In this document: positions 17,976-25,785 of the stretch, one piece after another
Layout of the letters: each line of letters opens with the position of its first letter
How positions within the stretch are numbered: the first letter of the stretch is position 1
Assembly: GCA_965209105.1 (NCBI GenBank)
Contig: CBDBQB010000025.1
Coordinates: 1 to 64,000 of the forward strand
Source: JAAELZ01 sp965209105
GTDB lineage: Bacteria; Pseudomonadota; Gammaproteobacteria; Arenicellales; Poriferihabitantaceae
Direction of reading: 5' to 3'
Length of the DNA stretch: 64,000 bases
Notes under the pieces: model-generated
Told to the model about the DNA's origin: nothing
The model's database searches: none
Seen by the model: only the letters and a program-made list of their open reading frames with translations
Translations under genes and position numbers: made by a program

Positions 17976-18296
17976 GTGATATATCAACCTGAATTTGTTT
18001 TTATCTATGACTTTGGCTTGCCAGCACTTGCTGGTATTGTTGTTCCTTATAGGGTTAGTGGTACTGGAGATCCTACGTTTCCGGACTTTTCAAAAGCAGA
18101 AATTAGAAGCCTAAATGATTGGTCGCCTCAGCAGATAGTTTTTCCAGCTGTGGCAGAAGAGATATTAGTGGGTATCAAGCCCGGTATCCCAGAAGATCAA
18201 GCCATCGGTGAGTTATCTAAACTTGGGAAGAATGTTAGACTCTTTGAACTCGCACGAATAGCTTCGGTATTTTGTATTACAAACCAAACGAACTAG
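17976..18296 (+). CDS. hypothetical protein
   Basis: I do not recognise this 106-residue protein. It would start at GTG 17976, but the frame is open back to 17925 without a better start codon, so the true N-terminus is unclear and the gene may be a truncated fragment. It has no obvious signal peptide, membrane helix or catalytic motif; the middle contains DWSPQQIVFPAVAEEILVG. The stop is only 1 bp before the next small gene, which suggests the two are co-translated. It lies at the edge of a region of decayed genes. Confidence 0.4.
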   Translation: MIYQPEFVFIYDFGLPALAGIVVPYRVSGTGDPTFPDFSKAEIRSLNDWSPQQIVFPAVAEEILVGIKPGIPEDQAIGELSKLGKNVRLFELARIASVFCITNQTN

Positions 18297-18297
18297 A

Positions 18298-18567
18298 ATG
18301 AAGCCGAATATTGAACACTATTTCCTCAATACGAACTTGTTAGCCACGCTATGTGATCAAAACGGGTGGATAGATGAAGACAGTTTGCAAATCACCTTGC
18401 TTGAACAAAAAGGCCTTAATTCAATCTATGAAATTCGGTTTGAGGAGATTCTCAAAGAAGGCTCCGGTTGTGAATGTGGGCGTAACGATTGTTGGGGGAA
18501 AATTGAGCTTACACAATCAAGCGCTGGAGAAGTCATCAACGCTCAAATTATTGCAGGCTTGAAGTAA
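18298..18567 (+). CDS. hypothetical protein with a CxCxxxxC cluster
   Basis: An 89-residue acidic protein of unknown function, starting with ATG 18298 one base after the previous stop. Its one notable feature is GSGCECGRNDCWGKIEL in the second half: three cysteines spaced CxCxxxxC that could bind a metal or be structural. There is no membrane segment. Tight coupling to the upstream small gene argues that both are real and act together, but both sit next to pseudogenes and could be remnants of an acquired segment. Confidence 0.5.
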   Translation: MKPNIEHYFLNTNLLATLCDQNGWIDEDSLQITLLEQKGLNSIYEIRFEEILKEGSGCECGRNDCWGKIELTQSSAGEVINAQIIAGLK

Positions 18568-18604
18568 CAAAGATTCAGCATGATATCTCGCTATTGCTGA
18601 TCAT

Positions 18605-18978
18605 CTAAGCCCAATAGCGAAGCGCGAACACGCTAAAACCAAAATATACCAGCAATGTTAGTATGGCAATGATACGCATTGGGTGCGCGTCTGCACTCAG
18701 GGCCACATACCCACTTGTAACCACCGTCTACACCAGCTCGAATTTAAAGAAGATGTTGCCGAAGTAACGCGGATCCCAGTAAGAGACCGAGCTGGAAAAA
18801 CGTCAATCGTTGAACGGTAAAAAGTGGCGGTGGGCATCATTGTGATGCAGGAGGTAATCAATAAACAAATGCAGTAGGGCACTCATAGTAAAAAACCAAT
18901 TCGAGATTTGAACACCGCACTAAATTCCAACAGTGTGACGAAGATCGGCACGGAATTAAAGGCTATTCGGGGGGGCAT
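18605..18978 (-). pseudogene. decayed membrane protein gene
   Basis: Read on the minus strand, this stretch translates into a coherent but broken protein. From ATG 18978 comes a hydrophobic part (NSVPIFVTLLEFSAVFKSR), then a frameshift near 18888, then LLHHNDAHRHFLPFND, a TGA at 18803-18805, SYWDPRYFGNIFFKFE, a TAG at 18728-18730, and a final membrane helix ending RYWA before TAG 18605-18607. The His/Asp-rich motif followed by SYWDPR resembles uncharacterised inner-membrane proteins sometimes annotated as membrane-bound metal-dependent hydrolases; that match is from memory. Two stops and a frameshift make it non-functional. Confidence 0.7.
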
Positions 18979-19012
18979 CAATATTAATTCAATTTGATAA
19001 GGGAATTGAAAT

Positions 19013-19219
19013 CTACTTCACGACTTGAATCAGATTCATATTTTGCCTAAACATATCTTTTCAAACTGAGAGAACTCCAATTTCACCGACTACCAAAACA
19101 AGCACCTCAGCTACAACATCTTTAGGCAACTGGAAACCCTCATCAATCAAGGCATGACGGTTAATTATGCTTATGATGCCCAGTGGCAACGCTCACGCAA
19201 GCGAAAGCTATCCAAATGA
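19013..19219 (+). pseudogene. C-terminal gene fragment with an internal stop
   Basis: The frame from 19013 reads protein-like for 68 codons with one TGA at 19067-19069 and ends at TGA 19217-19219. The part after the stop includes TDYQNKHLSYNIFRQLETL and a basic end (WQRSRKRKLSK). There is no start codon or ribosome-binding site. I cannot name the parent family. It looks like the 3' end of a lost gene next to the other pseudogene and a MITE. Confidence 0.5.
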
Positions 19220-19244
19220 CCACTTGGCTTTTTTTGTAATTTTA

Positions 19245-19403
19245 GAGAGCTTTGCACAAATCAGTAGCAAAAGAAAAATGAGGTAAAATTTCTCTGTTTG
19301 AGGCGGGGAATGCAGCTAATAGCAGGCTATTAGCCAGTTTTCCAACGAAAAACAGGGGAATTTTAACCATTTTTACTCATTATCTGCTTAATGCAAAGCG
19401 CTC
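19245..19403. repeat. MITE-like element B, 159 bp
   Basis: Imperfect terminal inverted repeats GAGAGCTTTGCA (19245-19256) and its complement TGCAAAGCGCTC (19392-19403) are flanked by TA on both sides (19243-19244, 19404-19405), a possible target duplication. A perfect 9-bp hairpin, GCTAATAGC/GCTATTAGC, sits at 19315-19334. There is no coding capacity. The ends and the central hairpin resemble IS5-type MITEs and parallel element A elsewhere in the window. Confidence 0.65.
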
Positions 19404-19421
19404 TATTAATTCAACATATTA

Positions 19422-19468
19422 TTATCATCAAGTTTGCTGATGGATATAATAGGTCACCGACTATTATA
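19422..19468 (+). promoter_or_regulatory. maeB promoter with overlapping palindrome
   Basis: TTATCA (19422-19427), a 17-bp spacer and a perfect TATAAT (19445-19450) form a sigma-70-like promoter. The -10 box is part of a perfect 8-bp inverted repeat, TATAATAG (19445-19452) and CTATTATA (19461-19468), spaced by 8 bp and covering the likely start point. That layout suits a repressor operator. The malic enzyme start is 19 bp further on. Confidence 0.55.
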
Positions 19469-19487
19469 TTGAATCTTTTCCCATATC

Positions 19488-21770
19488 ATGCCCGAAGATT
19501 TTTCAGCAGACTCACTCGCTTATCATCGTAAAAAACCTTACGGAAAACTAGAAATTGCAGCAACGAAACCGTTACTGAATCAACGAGATTTATCGCTCGC
19601 GTATTCACCCGGTGTTGCAGCCGTCTGTGAGGCTATTGCTGTGCAACCTGAAGAAGCTGCAACCCTCACTTCACGCGCAAATTTGGTCGGCGTTATCACC
19701 GATGGAACGGCGGTTTTGGGACTGGGTGATATTGGACCTTTGGCGGCTAAGCCGGTGATGGAAGGCAAGGCCGTATTGTTTAAGAAATTTGCGGGGGTCG
19801 ATGTATTTGATATCGAAATCGACGAAAAAGATCCGCAAAAATTGATTGAAATTATTCGTGCCTTAGAACCTACCTTCGGTGGGATAAATTTGGAAGATAT
19901 CTCGGCGCCGGGATGCTTCATTGTGGAAGAAGCCTTAAAAGAGCAGATGAATATCCCCGTGTTTCATGATGACCAACACGGGACTGCCATTATTGTTGCC
20001 GCCGCAATTCGCAATGCTTTGTTTTTAAATGGCAAGGATATTAGCCAAGTCAAGCTGTGTGCATCGGGAGCAGGTGCTGCGTCATTGGCCTGTCTAAATT
20101 TATTGGTTTCGATGGGCATGCAAATTAAGCACATCACTGTACTGGATAGTGGTGGTGTGGTGTACGAAGGGCGTACAGAGGGAATGGATAAATATAAAGA
20201 AGTATTCGCAAAAAATACGCAAGCGCGTTCCCTCGAAGAAGCACTTAAAGACGCGGATATATTTCTAGGCTTGTCGGTGGGTGGGATTCTAAAACCTGAA
20301 TATCTTAAGACCATGGCGCCGGAACCCTTGATTATGGCCTTGGCAAACCCAACCCCAGAAATATTACCTGAACTTGCAATCGAAACGCGCCCAGATGCTG
20401 TGATTGCGACAGGACGATCAGATTACCCCAATCAGGTGAATAATGTTTTGTGCTTCCCCTATTTATTTCGAGGCGCTTTAGATGTTGGCGCGACAACGAT
20501 TAATGCACAAATGAAAATCGCCGCAGTTGATGCGATTGCAGCCTTAGCGCGCCGAGCCCCAACCCAAGAAGTTGATATGGCGTATGGGGGAATTAGCGGT
20601 TCTTTTGGGCCGCAAAATTTGATACCGAAGCCCTTCGATCCTAGGCTCATTCTACAAATAGCACCTGCCGTGGCGAAAGCAGCGATGGATTCTGGCGTCG
20701 CAACACGTCCGATAGAGGATATTGAGCAATATAAAACTGAATTAAACGATTTTGTTTATCGATCAAACTCCCTGCTAAAGCCGATATTCGCGCAAGCCAG
20801 TCAAGACCCAAAGCGGGTTATTTTTGCAGAAGGCGAACGACGCACTACCCTACAAGCTGTCCAACAAGTCGTCAATCATCGGCTGGCAAAACCCATATTG
20901 CTGGGTCGCCCGGAGATGATACGAACTCAAATCGAAAAAATTGGCTTGAAGCTCGATGTCGAGAATGACATCGAAATTATCTATCCGCTTGATAATCCTC
21001 ATTTTAAAGCCTGCTGGAAAGCGCTTCATCATATTATGGGGCGGGATGGCATGACGCCTGCTGAGGCTAAACATATTATTTCAGTTAATCCAACCATATT
21101 GGGCGCCGTCATGGTGCGTTTGGGCTTAAGCGATGCAATGTTGGCGGGAACTGTCGGGCCGTTTGCCAGGCATCTCAATGCGGTTAGGGGGACAGCGGGC
21201 TTTAAAGCAGGTGCCAGTCAGCTTGCGTCTATGATGGTTTTATTGTTGCCGACCGGCACATTTTTCTTATCGGATACGCATGTCGCAGCTTCTCCTTCCG
21301 CTGAGGCTTTAACGGAATTAACACTCGAAGTCGCAAATGCGGTTCGCCGATTTGGTATTCAGCCCAAGATAGCGATGCTGTCCCGCTCGAACTTTGGCTC
21401 CCGTTCAAAAACGGAATCATCGATAAAAATTAGAACTGCGCTTGAGCAAATTCGTAAAATTGCACCTGATTTAGAAATTGATGGTGAAATGCATGCCGAT
21501 GCGGCCTTATCACAACGAATACGCGATTACAGTATGCCCGACAGCCCTTTAAAGGGGCAGGCGAATACACTTATCATGCCCCGCGGCGATGCCGCACACA
21601 TCGCCTACAATATGCTTAAAATGCTGGGCGGCGGTGCATCAGTCGGCCCGGTAATGCTGGGTTGTGCCTATCCCATTCATATTCTGACAAACTCAGCGAC
21701 AGTTCGCGGCATCGTAAATATGACCGCGATTGCGGTGGTGGATGCGCAGATGCAAGCGGTGAGCAGCTAA
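19488..21770 (+). CDS. maeB: NADP-dependent malic enzyme with phosphotransacetylase-like domain
   Basis: MaeB decarboxylates malate to pyruvate and makes NADPH. The 760-residue size matches the two-domain form. Residues 1 to about 430 are the malic enzyme part (AYSPGVAAVCEAI, GTAVLGLGDIGPLAAKPVMEGK, DDQHGTA, GAGAASLACL, ANPTPEI). Residues from about 445 onward are a phosphotransacetylase-like domain (RVIFAEGERRTTLQA, GTVGPFARHLNAV), which in MaeB is regulatory and binds acetyl-CoA. The ATG at 19488 follows a promoter with a palindrome over its -10 box, so its expression is probably controlled by a repressor. The gene stands alone after a degenerate region. Confidence 0.95.
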   Translation: MPEDFSADSLAYHRKKPYGKLEIAATKPLLNQRDLSLAYSPGVAAVCEAIAVQPEEAATLTSRANLVGVITDGTAVLGLGDIGPLAAKPVMEGKAVLFKKFAGVDVFDIEIDEKDPQKLIEIIRALEPTFGGINLEDISAPGCFIVEEALKEQMNIPVFHDDQHGTAIIVAAAIRNALFLNGKDISQVKLCASGAGAASLACLNLLVSMGMQIKHITVLDSGGVVYEGRTEGMDKYKEVFAKNTQARSLEEALKDADIFLGLSVGGILKPEYLKTMAPEPLIMALANPTPEILPELAIETRPDAVIATGRSDYPNQVNNVLCFPYLFRGALDVGATTINAQMKIAAVDAIAALARRAPTQEVDMAYGGISGSFGPQNLIPKPFDPRLILQIAPAVAKAAMDSGVATRPIEDIEQYKTELNDFVYRSNSLLKPIFAQASQDPKRVIFAEGERRTTLQAVQQVVNHRLAKPILLGRPEMIRTQIEKIGLKLDVENDIEIIYPLDNPHFKACWKALHHIMGRDGMTPAEAKHIISVNPTILGAVMVRLGLSDAMLAGTVGPFARHLNAVRGTAGFKAGASQLASMMVLLLPTGTFFLSDTHVAASPSAEALTELTLEVANAVRRFGIQPKIAMLSRSNFGSRSKTESSIKIRTALEQIRKIAPDLEIDGEMHADAALSQRIRDYSMPDSPLKGQANTLIMPRGDAAHIAYNMLKMLGGGASVGPVMLGCAYPIHILTNSATVRGIVNMTAIAVVDAQMQAVSS

Positions 21771-21851
21771 ACCCGCGAGTGCAAATAAAAGCAGGAAGTC
21801 GTTTGAAGCGCTGGGTAGACTATCTCTTTCCTAACCTGAATAAAATCCGTG

Positions 21852-21896
21852 AGCATTATGCTGTCTTGACAGCATTGATATATTGGGCATAATGCT
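21852..21896 (+). promoter_or_regulatory. metZ promoter inside nested inverted repeats
   Basis: A perfect -35 TTGACA (21866-21871), a 16-bp spacer and CATAAT (21888-21893) form a strong sigma-70-type promoter whose start would fall near 21900, at the first base of the SAM-II aptamer. The -35 lies in the perfect palindrome GCTGTC-TT-GACAGC (21860-21873). The whole region is bracketed by a perfect 10-bp inverted repeat, AGCATTATGC (21852-21861) and GCATAATGCT (21887-21896). Confidence 0.75.
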
Positions 21897-21901
21897 TGCT
21901 A

Positions 21902-21956
21902 CCGCGCTGATTTGATCCAAGCTTGCGAGCGCGTAAGAAATTCGGCTAAAGATGCG
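21902..21956 (+). ncRNA. SAM-II riboswitch
   Basis: The stretch matches the SAM-II (SAM-alpha) aptamer closely. Stem P1 is CGCGCT (21903-21908) with AGCGCG (21928-21933). The loop starts with the conserved GATTT (21909-21913). The 3' segment contains GGCTAAA (21944-21950). Pseudoknot pairs can form between AGC 21920-21922 and GCT 21945-21947, and between ATC 21915-21917 and GAT 21951-21953; the latter differ in sequence from the best-known example as I recall it, which would be covariation. It lies directly after a strong promoter and before a terminator and metZ. SAM-II senses S-adenosylmethionine and shuts off methionine genes. Confidence 0.85.
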
Positions 21957-21966
21957 TTAGTTTGTT

Positions 21967-22008
21967 AAACCTGCTTTAGTCTTCGTATTGGCTTGGCGGG
22001 TTTTTTAT
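21967..22008 (+). terminator. intrinsic terminator between SAM-II aptamer and metZ
   Basis: AAACCTGC (21967-21974) pairs with GCGGGTTT (21996-22003) with one G-T pair, extended inside the loop by AGTC/GGCT, and is followed by T22001-T22006. It ends 13 bp before the metZ start, with no room for another promoter, so it most likely acts as the riboswitch expression platform. A small GTTT/AAAC hairpin at 21960-21970 overlaps its left arm and could compete. Confidence 0.75.
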
Positions 22009-22020
22009 TGAGCATTAGTT

Positions 22021-23202
22021 ATGAGCAAACAAAGCAAAAATATCGAAACAATCGCAGTGCGCGGCGCGGTAGAACGAACCGCTCATGGCGAACACACCGA
22101 GCCCTTATATTTTACCTCGGGCTATGTCTTCGACAGCGCAGCGCAGGCCGCGGCACGCTTTGCTGGGGATGAAAGCGGTGCAATATATGGCAGACTAACC
22201 AATCCGACTGTACAGTCTTTTGAGGCGCATTTGGCAGAAATGGAAGGAGCTAAGTTTGGCGTCGCGACTGCCACAGGCATGGCGGCGATTAACTGCGTGT
22301 TGACAGGCTTGCTGAGTGCCGGCGATCATGTCGTTGCATCATCTAGCTTGTTTGGTTCGAGCATTATTTTGATGGATCAAATCTTCCGACGTTTTGGCAT
22401 CGATACGAGTTTTGTCCCGATTGCGGAAACTGAGGCATGGCAGAATGCCGTCCAAGACAATACTAAATTGGTGTTTCTTGAGACCCCATCAAACCCCTTG
22501 TGCGAACTGGGCGATGTCGAAGCCATTGCCAGCATAGCCCATCAAGCGAATGCGGTTTTTGTGGTCGACAATACCTATAACACGCCTGTGTTACAAAATC
22601 CCTTGGCGCAGGGTGCAGATGTGATCGTGCATTCCGCCACTAAGTATATTGATGGGCAGGGCAGGTTGCTTGCGGGCGCGGTTTTGACCAATGATGAAAC
22701 CATATTCGATGCAGTATTTTCGGTATTGCGTACAGCAGGCGCAAGTTTAAGTCCAATGAATGCGTGGATGATGAATCAAGCCTTGCAGACCCTGCCTATA
22801 CGGATAAAAGCGCATAGCGAGAATGCAATGACGATTGCGAAATGGCTGGCGGCGCAGCCAAAGGTTGCACGCGTTTACTACCCTGGCCTGGAGTCCCATC
22901 CGCAACACGCACTGGCCACTCGACAACAAAGTGGATACGGCGGGATGCTGTCATTTGAAGTGAACGGTGACCAAGCCGCTGCGTGGAGGGTGATGGATCA
23001 TTGCGAGATGATCTCTTTGTCGGTCAATTTGGGCGATACCCGGAGTATTATTACCCATCCAGCAACGACCTCGCATGGTCGACTGAGCCCTGAGGAACGT
23101 GAACGCGCGGGAGTGAAAGAAAATCTCATTCGACTGTCTGTGGGCTTGGAAGCGGTCGAAGATATTCAAGCTGATCTAGCAAAGGGGTTGGCTTTAATTT
23201 GA
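22021..23202 (+). CDS. metZ: O-succinylhomoserine sulfhydrylase
   Basis: MetZ makes homocysteine directly from O-succinylhomoserine and sulfide, using pyridoxal phosphate. The 393 residues belong to the Cys/Met metabolism PLP family: SSSLFGSSIILM, ETPSNPLCELGDV, VVDNTYNTPVLQNP, and the PLP lysine Lys208 in HSATKYIDGQGR. The Gln in DGQGR and the N-terminal TIAVRGAVERT are typical of MetZ rather than MetB. The ATG at 22021 has a GAG at short distance. Expression should fall when SAM is high, through the riboswitch and terminator directly upstream. A related family member acting on O-acetylhomoserine cannot be fully excluded. Confidence 0.92.
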   Translation: MSKQSKNIETIAVRGAVERTAHGEHTEPLYFTSGYVFDSAAQAAARFAGDESGAIYGRLTNPTVQSFEAHLAEMEGAKFGVATATGMAAINCVLTGLLSAGDHVVASSSLFGSSIILMDQIFRRFGIDTSFVPIAETEAWQNAVQDNTKLVFLETPSNPLCELGDVEAIASIAHQANAVFVVDNTYNTPVLQNPLAQGADVIVHSATKYIDGQGRLLAGAVLTNDETIFDAVFSVLRTAGASLSPMNAWMMNQALQTLPIRIKAHSENAMTIAKWLAAQPKVARVYYPGLESHPQHALATRQQSGYGGMLSFEVNGDQAAAWRVMDHCEMISLSVNLGDTRSIITHPATTSHGRLSPEERERAGVKENLIRLSVGLEAVEDIQADLAKGLALI

Positions 23203-23221
23203 CCTTTGCACGGGCGTTTCG

Positions 23222-24256
23222 ATGAGTGGCTATGTCTCGGAATATCTTGTTGACCGAGACAACAATTTCAATCTTCTGCGTTTTGGTGCTGCGCTAGCCG
23301 TATTTATTAGCCATTGTCCACCGGTTGCGGGCCTAGGGATCATTTCGATCACCACATTACTGGGCTATGTCGCGGTAAACGTGTTTTTTGTGATCAGTGG
23401 CTTCCTAGTGGTTAAAAGCTACTACGATCGGCAAAATGTATTTCGATTTTTTCGGGCACGAATATTGCGTGTGTATCCTGCCTTGATATTGGCGGTTTTA
23501 TATACGGTGTTTGTCGTGGGGCTGACATTCTCGAACCTCGCCCCTCTCGCGTATTTACAAGACCCCCAGACTTGGCAGTACACGTTGGACAATATGCTGC
23601 AACTTGACAACGCGACGACGACGGTATTGCCCGGTTTAACGTCTTGGGGCACGGTTAATGCCACCCTTTGGACGCTACCGTTCGAGTTACATATGTATAT
23701 TATACTGGCGCTCGCAAGCGGCCTAGCCTTCAAGCTGCGATGGTTTGAAGGCAAAATAGTGTGGGGGATATATTTTATTGCGGTAGCGCTGACCGCCGCG
23801 TTTTATTTCGCCGACTATGCGTTTAATTTTGGTGGCTACGGTTTAGGGCATGATCGCTACTATTTACGGTTTTTCGCCATGTTCGGCATCGGTGTATCAA
23901 TGTATTTTCTGCGCGATAAACTCGTCCTTAAAACTCGGTATTTCGTGCTGCTGCTGTTGGTGATTGCGCTCAGCTCAATGGAGCGCATCGTATTTGTGAG
24001 TCTGGCGTATGGATTGCTCGGCTACGCTATTTTGTATTTAGCCTACATTCCTAGCGGGTTTCTTCGACAATTTAATCGGCTGGGCGATTACTCTTACGGC
24101 CTTTATATTTTTGGCTATCCCACACAAAAATCGGTGATGCAATTATTTCCTGATTTGTCCGTTTATGGTCTGTTTGTCACCGCTTTTTCGATCACCATGC
24201 TCCTCGCTATCGCCTCATGGCATTGGCTGGAAAAACCCATGTTGAGATTTAAATAG
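23222..24256 (+). CDS. acyltransferase family 3 membrane protein (OafA-like)
   Basis: A 344-residue integral membrane protein of the acyltransferase-3 family, which transfers acyl groups, often acetyl, to extracytoplasmic sugars. The N-terminus has the family pattern: DNNFNLLRFGAALAVFISHC (catalytic-type His20-region) followed by FFVISGFLVVKSYYDR and RARILRVYPALI. About ten hydrophobic helices follow, and the end is the usual HWLEKPMLRFK. The substrate is unknown; lipopolysaccharide, exopolysaccharide or peptidoglycan are typical for the family. It starts 19 bp after metZ and may be read through from it. A palindromic repeat lies 11 bp after its stop. Confidence 0.88.
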   Translation: MSGYVSEYLVDRDNNFNLLRFGAALAVFISHCPPVAGLGIISITTLLGYVAVNVFFVISGFLVVKSYYDRQNVFRFFRARILRVYPALILAVLYTVFVVGLTFSNLAPLAYLQDPQTWQYTLDNMLQLDNATTTVLPGLTSWGTVNATLWTLPFELHMYIILALASGLAFKLRWFEGKIVWGIYFIAVALTAAFYFADYAFNFGGYGLGHDRYYLRFFAMFGIGVSMYFLRDKLVLKTRYFVLLLLVIALSSMERIVFVSLAYGLLGYAILYLAYIPSGFLRQFNRLGDYSYGLYIFGYPTQKSVMQLFPDLSVYGLFVTAFSITMLLAIASWHWLEKPMLRFK

Positions 24257-24267
24257 GAGGCTAGGCT

Positions 24268-24389
24268 AGTACACTGTCCAGACTAAATTGATGGATTCAG
24301 CGTTATCATGGCGTTTCGCAGCAAGACGCGTCTTGACATGAACGCGGACAAGCTCACTGAATCTATCAATTTAGTCTGGACAGTGTACT
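24268..24389. repeat. palindromic MITE-like element C, 122 bp
   Basis: Terminal inverted repeats of 33 bp (24268-24300 and 24357-24389) differ at one position. The inner part is also symmetric, with a perfect CAAGACGCGTCTTG at the centre (about 24323-24336) and a shared GCGTT on each side, so the whole element can fold into one long hairpin. It has no coding capacity. Its right arm supplies the last seven codons and the stop of the neighbouring histidine kinase gene. No clear target duplication is seen. Confidence 0.75.
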
Positions 24390-25769
24390 TGTGAGGGGGA
24401 ACTTTATTATCGCACACAGGCCACCGTCCACTGGGTTTTGCAAAATGAGTTCCGCTTGGTGCTGATTAACGATGGCCTCAACCAAGCTGAGGCCCAATCC
24501 ACTGCCTGGCAAGGATCGCGCGGCATCTAAGCGAAAGAACCTTTGGCTAAGTTTCTCTATTGAAAGGTCGGAAATATTGTCTCCCGCATTGCAGATTTTC
24601 AGTGAAATTGCACGATCTTCCTGATTGAGCGAAATTGATATTTCACTGTTCTCAGGCGCGTACTTAGTCGCGTTATCCAGTAAGTTAGCGATTGCCTGAA
24701 AGAGCAGGTTTTTATCGCCTTTAACAGACAGCTTGCTGTTTGCACGATATGCCAAGGTTTGATGACGCTGTTCGAAAATGGGGGCGTAAAATTCAATAAT
24801 GTCATCGAGAAGTGGGTTTAAGGCCAGTACTTCGGATTCTAGTGGCCGATGCTTGGCTTGCATTTTTGAAATGCGCAGCAGCGCGTTAAAGGTATCAATG
24901 ATTTTATCCGTAGACTGCACTGCCTCTGTCAGGCGGTTTTTTGTTGATGCATCCAACTGTGATTCATTTTGTAAAGATTCTAACTCTAAGCGTAGATGCG
25001 AAAGTGGGGTGCGCATATCATGAGCGATATTGTCGGAGACTTGTACAATTCCCTGCATCAGGGATTCAATTTTGTCGAGCATAGAATTAATATTGAGTGA
25101 GAGCTCATCTAAGTCATCCTCGGCTTGGTTGATGCTTAGACGCTGACTAATATCACCGTCAATAATGGTTCGACACAGTCGGTTAATCGAGGCAATTCTT
25201 CGTACTGCGCGTGTGGACATTAAATACCCACCGAGCAAGCCCAGCACCAGGGTGATCAATGCCGCCCAAGAGAAGGTTTGGATTAATTTTCGCTGTGCGT
25301 GTATCAGTGGTTGATCAGAGCGAGAAACCAGTAAACGATAATCCTCGGGCAGCTCGATGATTTCACCATGGTAGGTGTAAAGCCTGCTGGGATCTAAGGA
25401 ATACTTAAAGCTAATTTGATGGTCTTTGGTATCCGCTGTCTGGATAGTCTCGCTTGGCCACTGCGCCAAGTTCCCAGCAACAATTTGTCGTTCGGCGTTG
25501 ATAAGAGAATACGCGGCATTGTCCGATTGGCTTTGGGTGCGTAAATTGACCAATCGAATCAATCCGTTGAGTCCGGATTGCGCGAATCGTTCAGAAAAAT
25601 CGGTTTTATCTTCGGTCAATGCGCGCTCGAGCTGATCATTGACGCTGCGCGTATCGGTGTAATAAATAAATACGAATAAAATAAAGGTCGAGACCAGGAA
25701 AAACATCACATAGGTCAAGGCAATCCGAAAGCTATAGCTATTGAGTATGCGATTGAGAGGGTAGCGCAT
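24366..25769 (-). CDS. two-component sensor histidine kinase
   Basis: A 467-residue membrane sensor kinase. Membrane helices are at about residues 17-37 and 166-185, enclosing a periplasmic sensor region of some 125 residues. A HAMP-like segment follows (RRIASINRLCRTIIDGDIS). The phospho-acceptor is His250 in NIAHDMRTPLSHLR, with the N box NLLDNATKYAP and G box SGLGLSLVEAIV present. Its partner regulator is 185 bp upstream on the same strand, but a MITE lies between them. The last seven residues and the stop codon come from element C, so the native C-terminus was replaced; the catalytic boxes are complete, so it is probably still active. The signal is unknown. Confidence 0.9.
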   Translation of the reverse strand: MRYPLNRILNSYSFRIALTYVMFFLVSTFILFVFIYYTDTRSVNDQLERALTEDKTDFSERFAQSGLNGLIRLVNLRTQSQSDNAAYSLINAERQIVAGNLAQWPSETIQTADTKDHQISFKYSLDPSRLYTYHGEIIELPEDYRLLVSRSDQPLIHAQRKLIQTFSWAALITLVLGLLGGYLMSTRAVRRIASINRLCRTIIDGDISQRLSINQAEDDLDELSLNINSMLDKIESLMQGIVQVSDNIAHDMRTPLSHLRLELESLQNESQLDASTKNRLTEAVQSTDKIIDTFNALLRISKMQAKHRPLESEVLALNPLLDDIIEFYAPIFEQRHQTLAYRANSKLSVKGDKNLLFQAIANLLDNATKYAPENSEISISLNQEDRAISLKICNAGDNISDLSIEKLSQRFFRLDAARSLPGSGLGLSLVEAIVNQHQAELILQNPVDGGLCAIIKFPLTSTLSRLN

Positions 25770-25785
25770 TTCTTCTAATTTTGAG

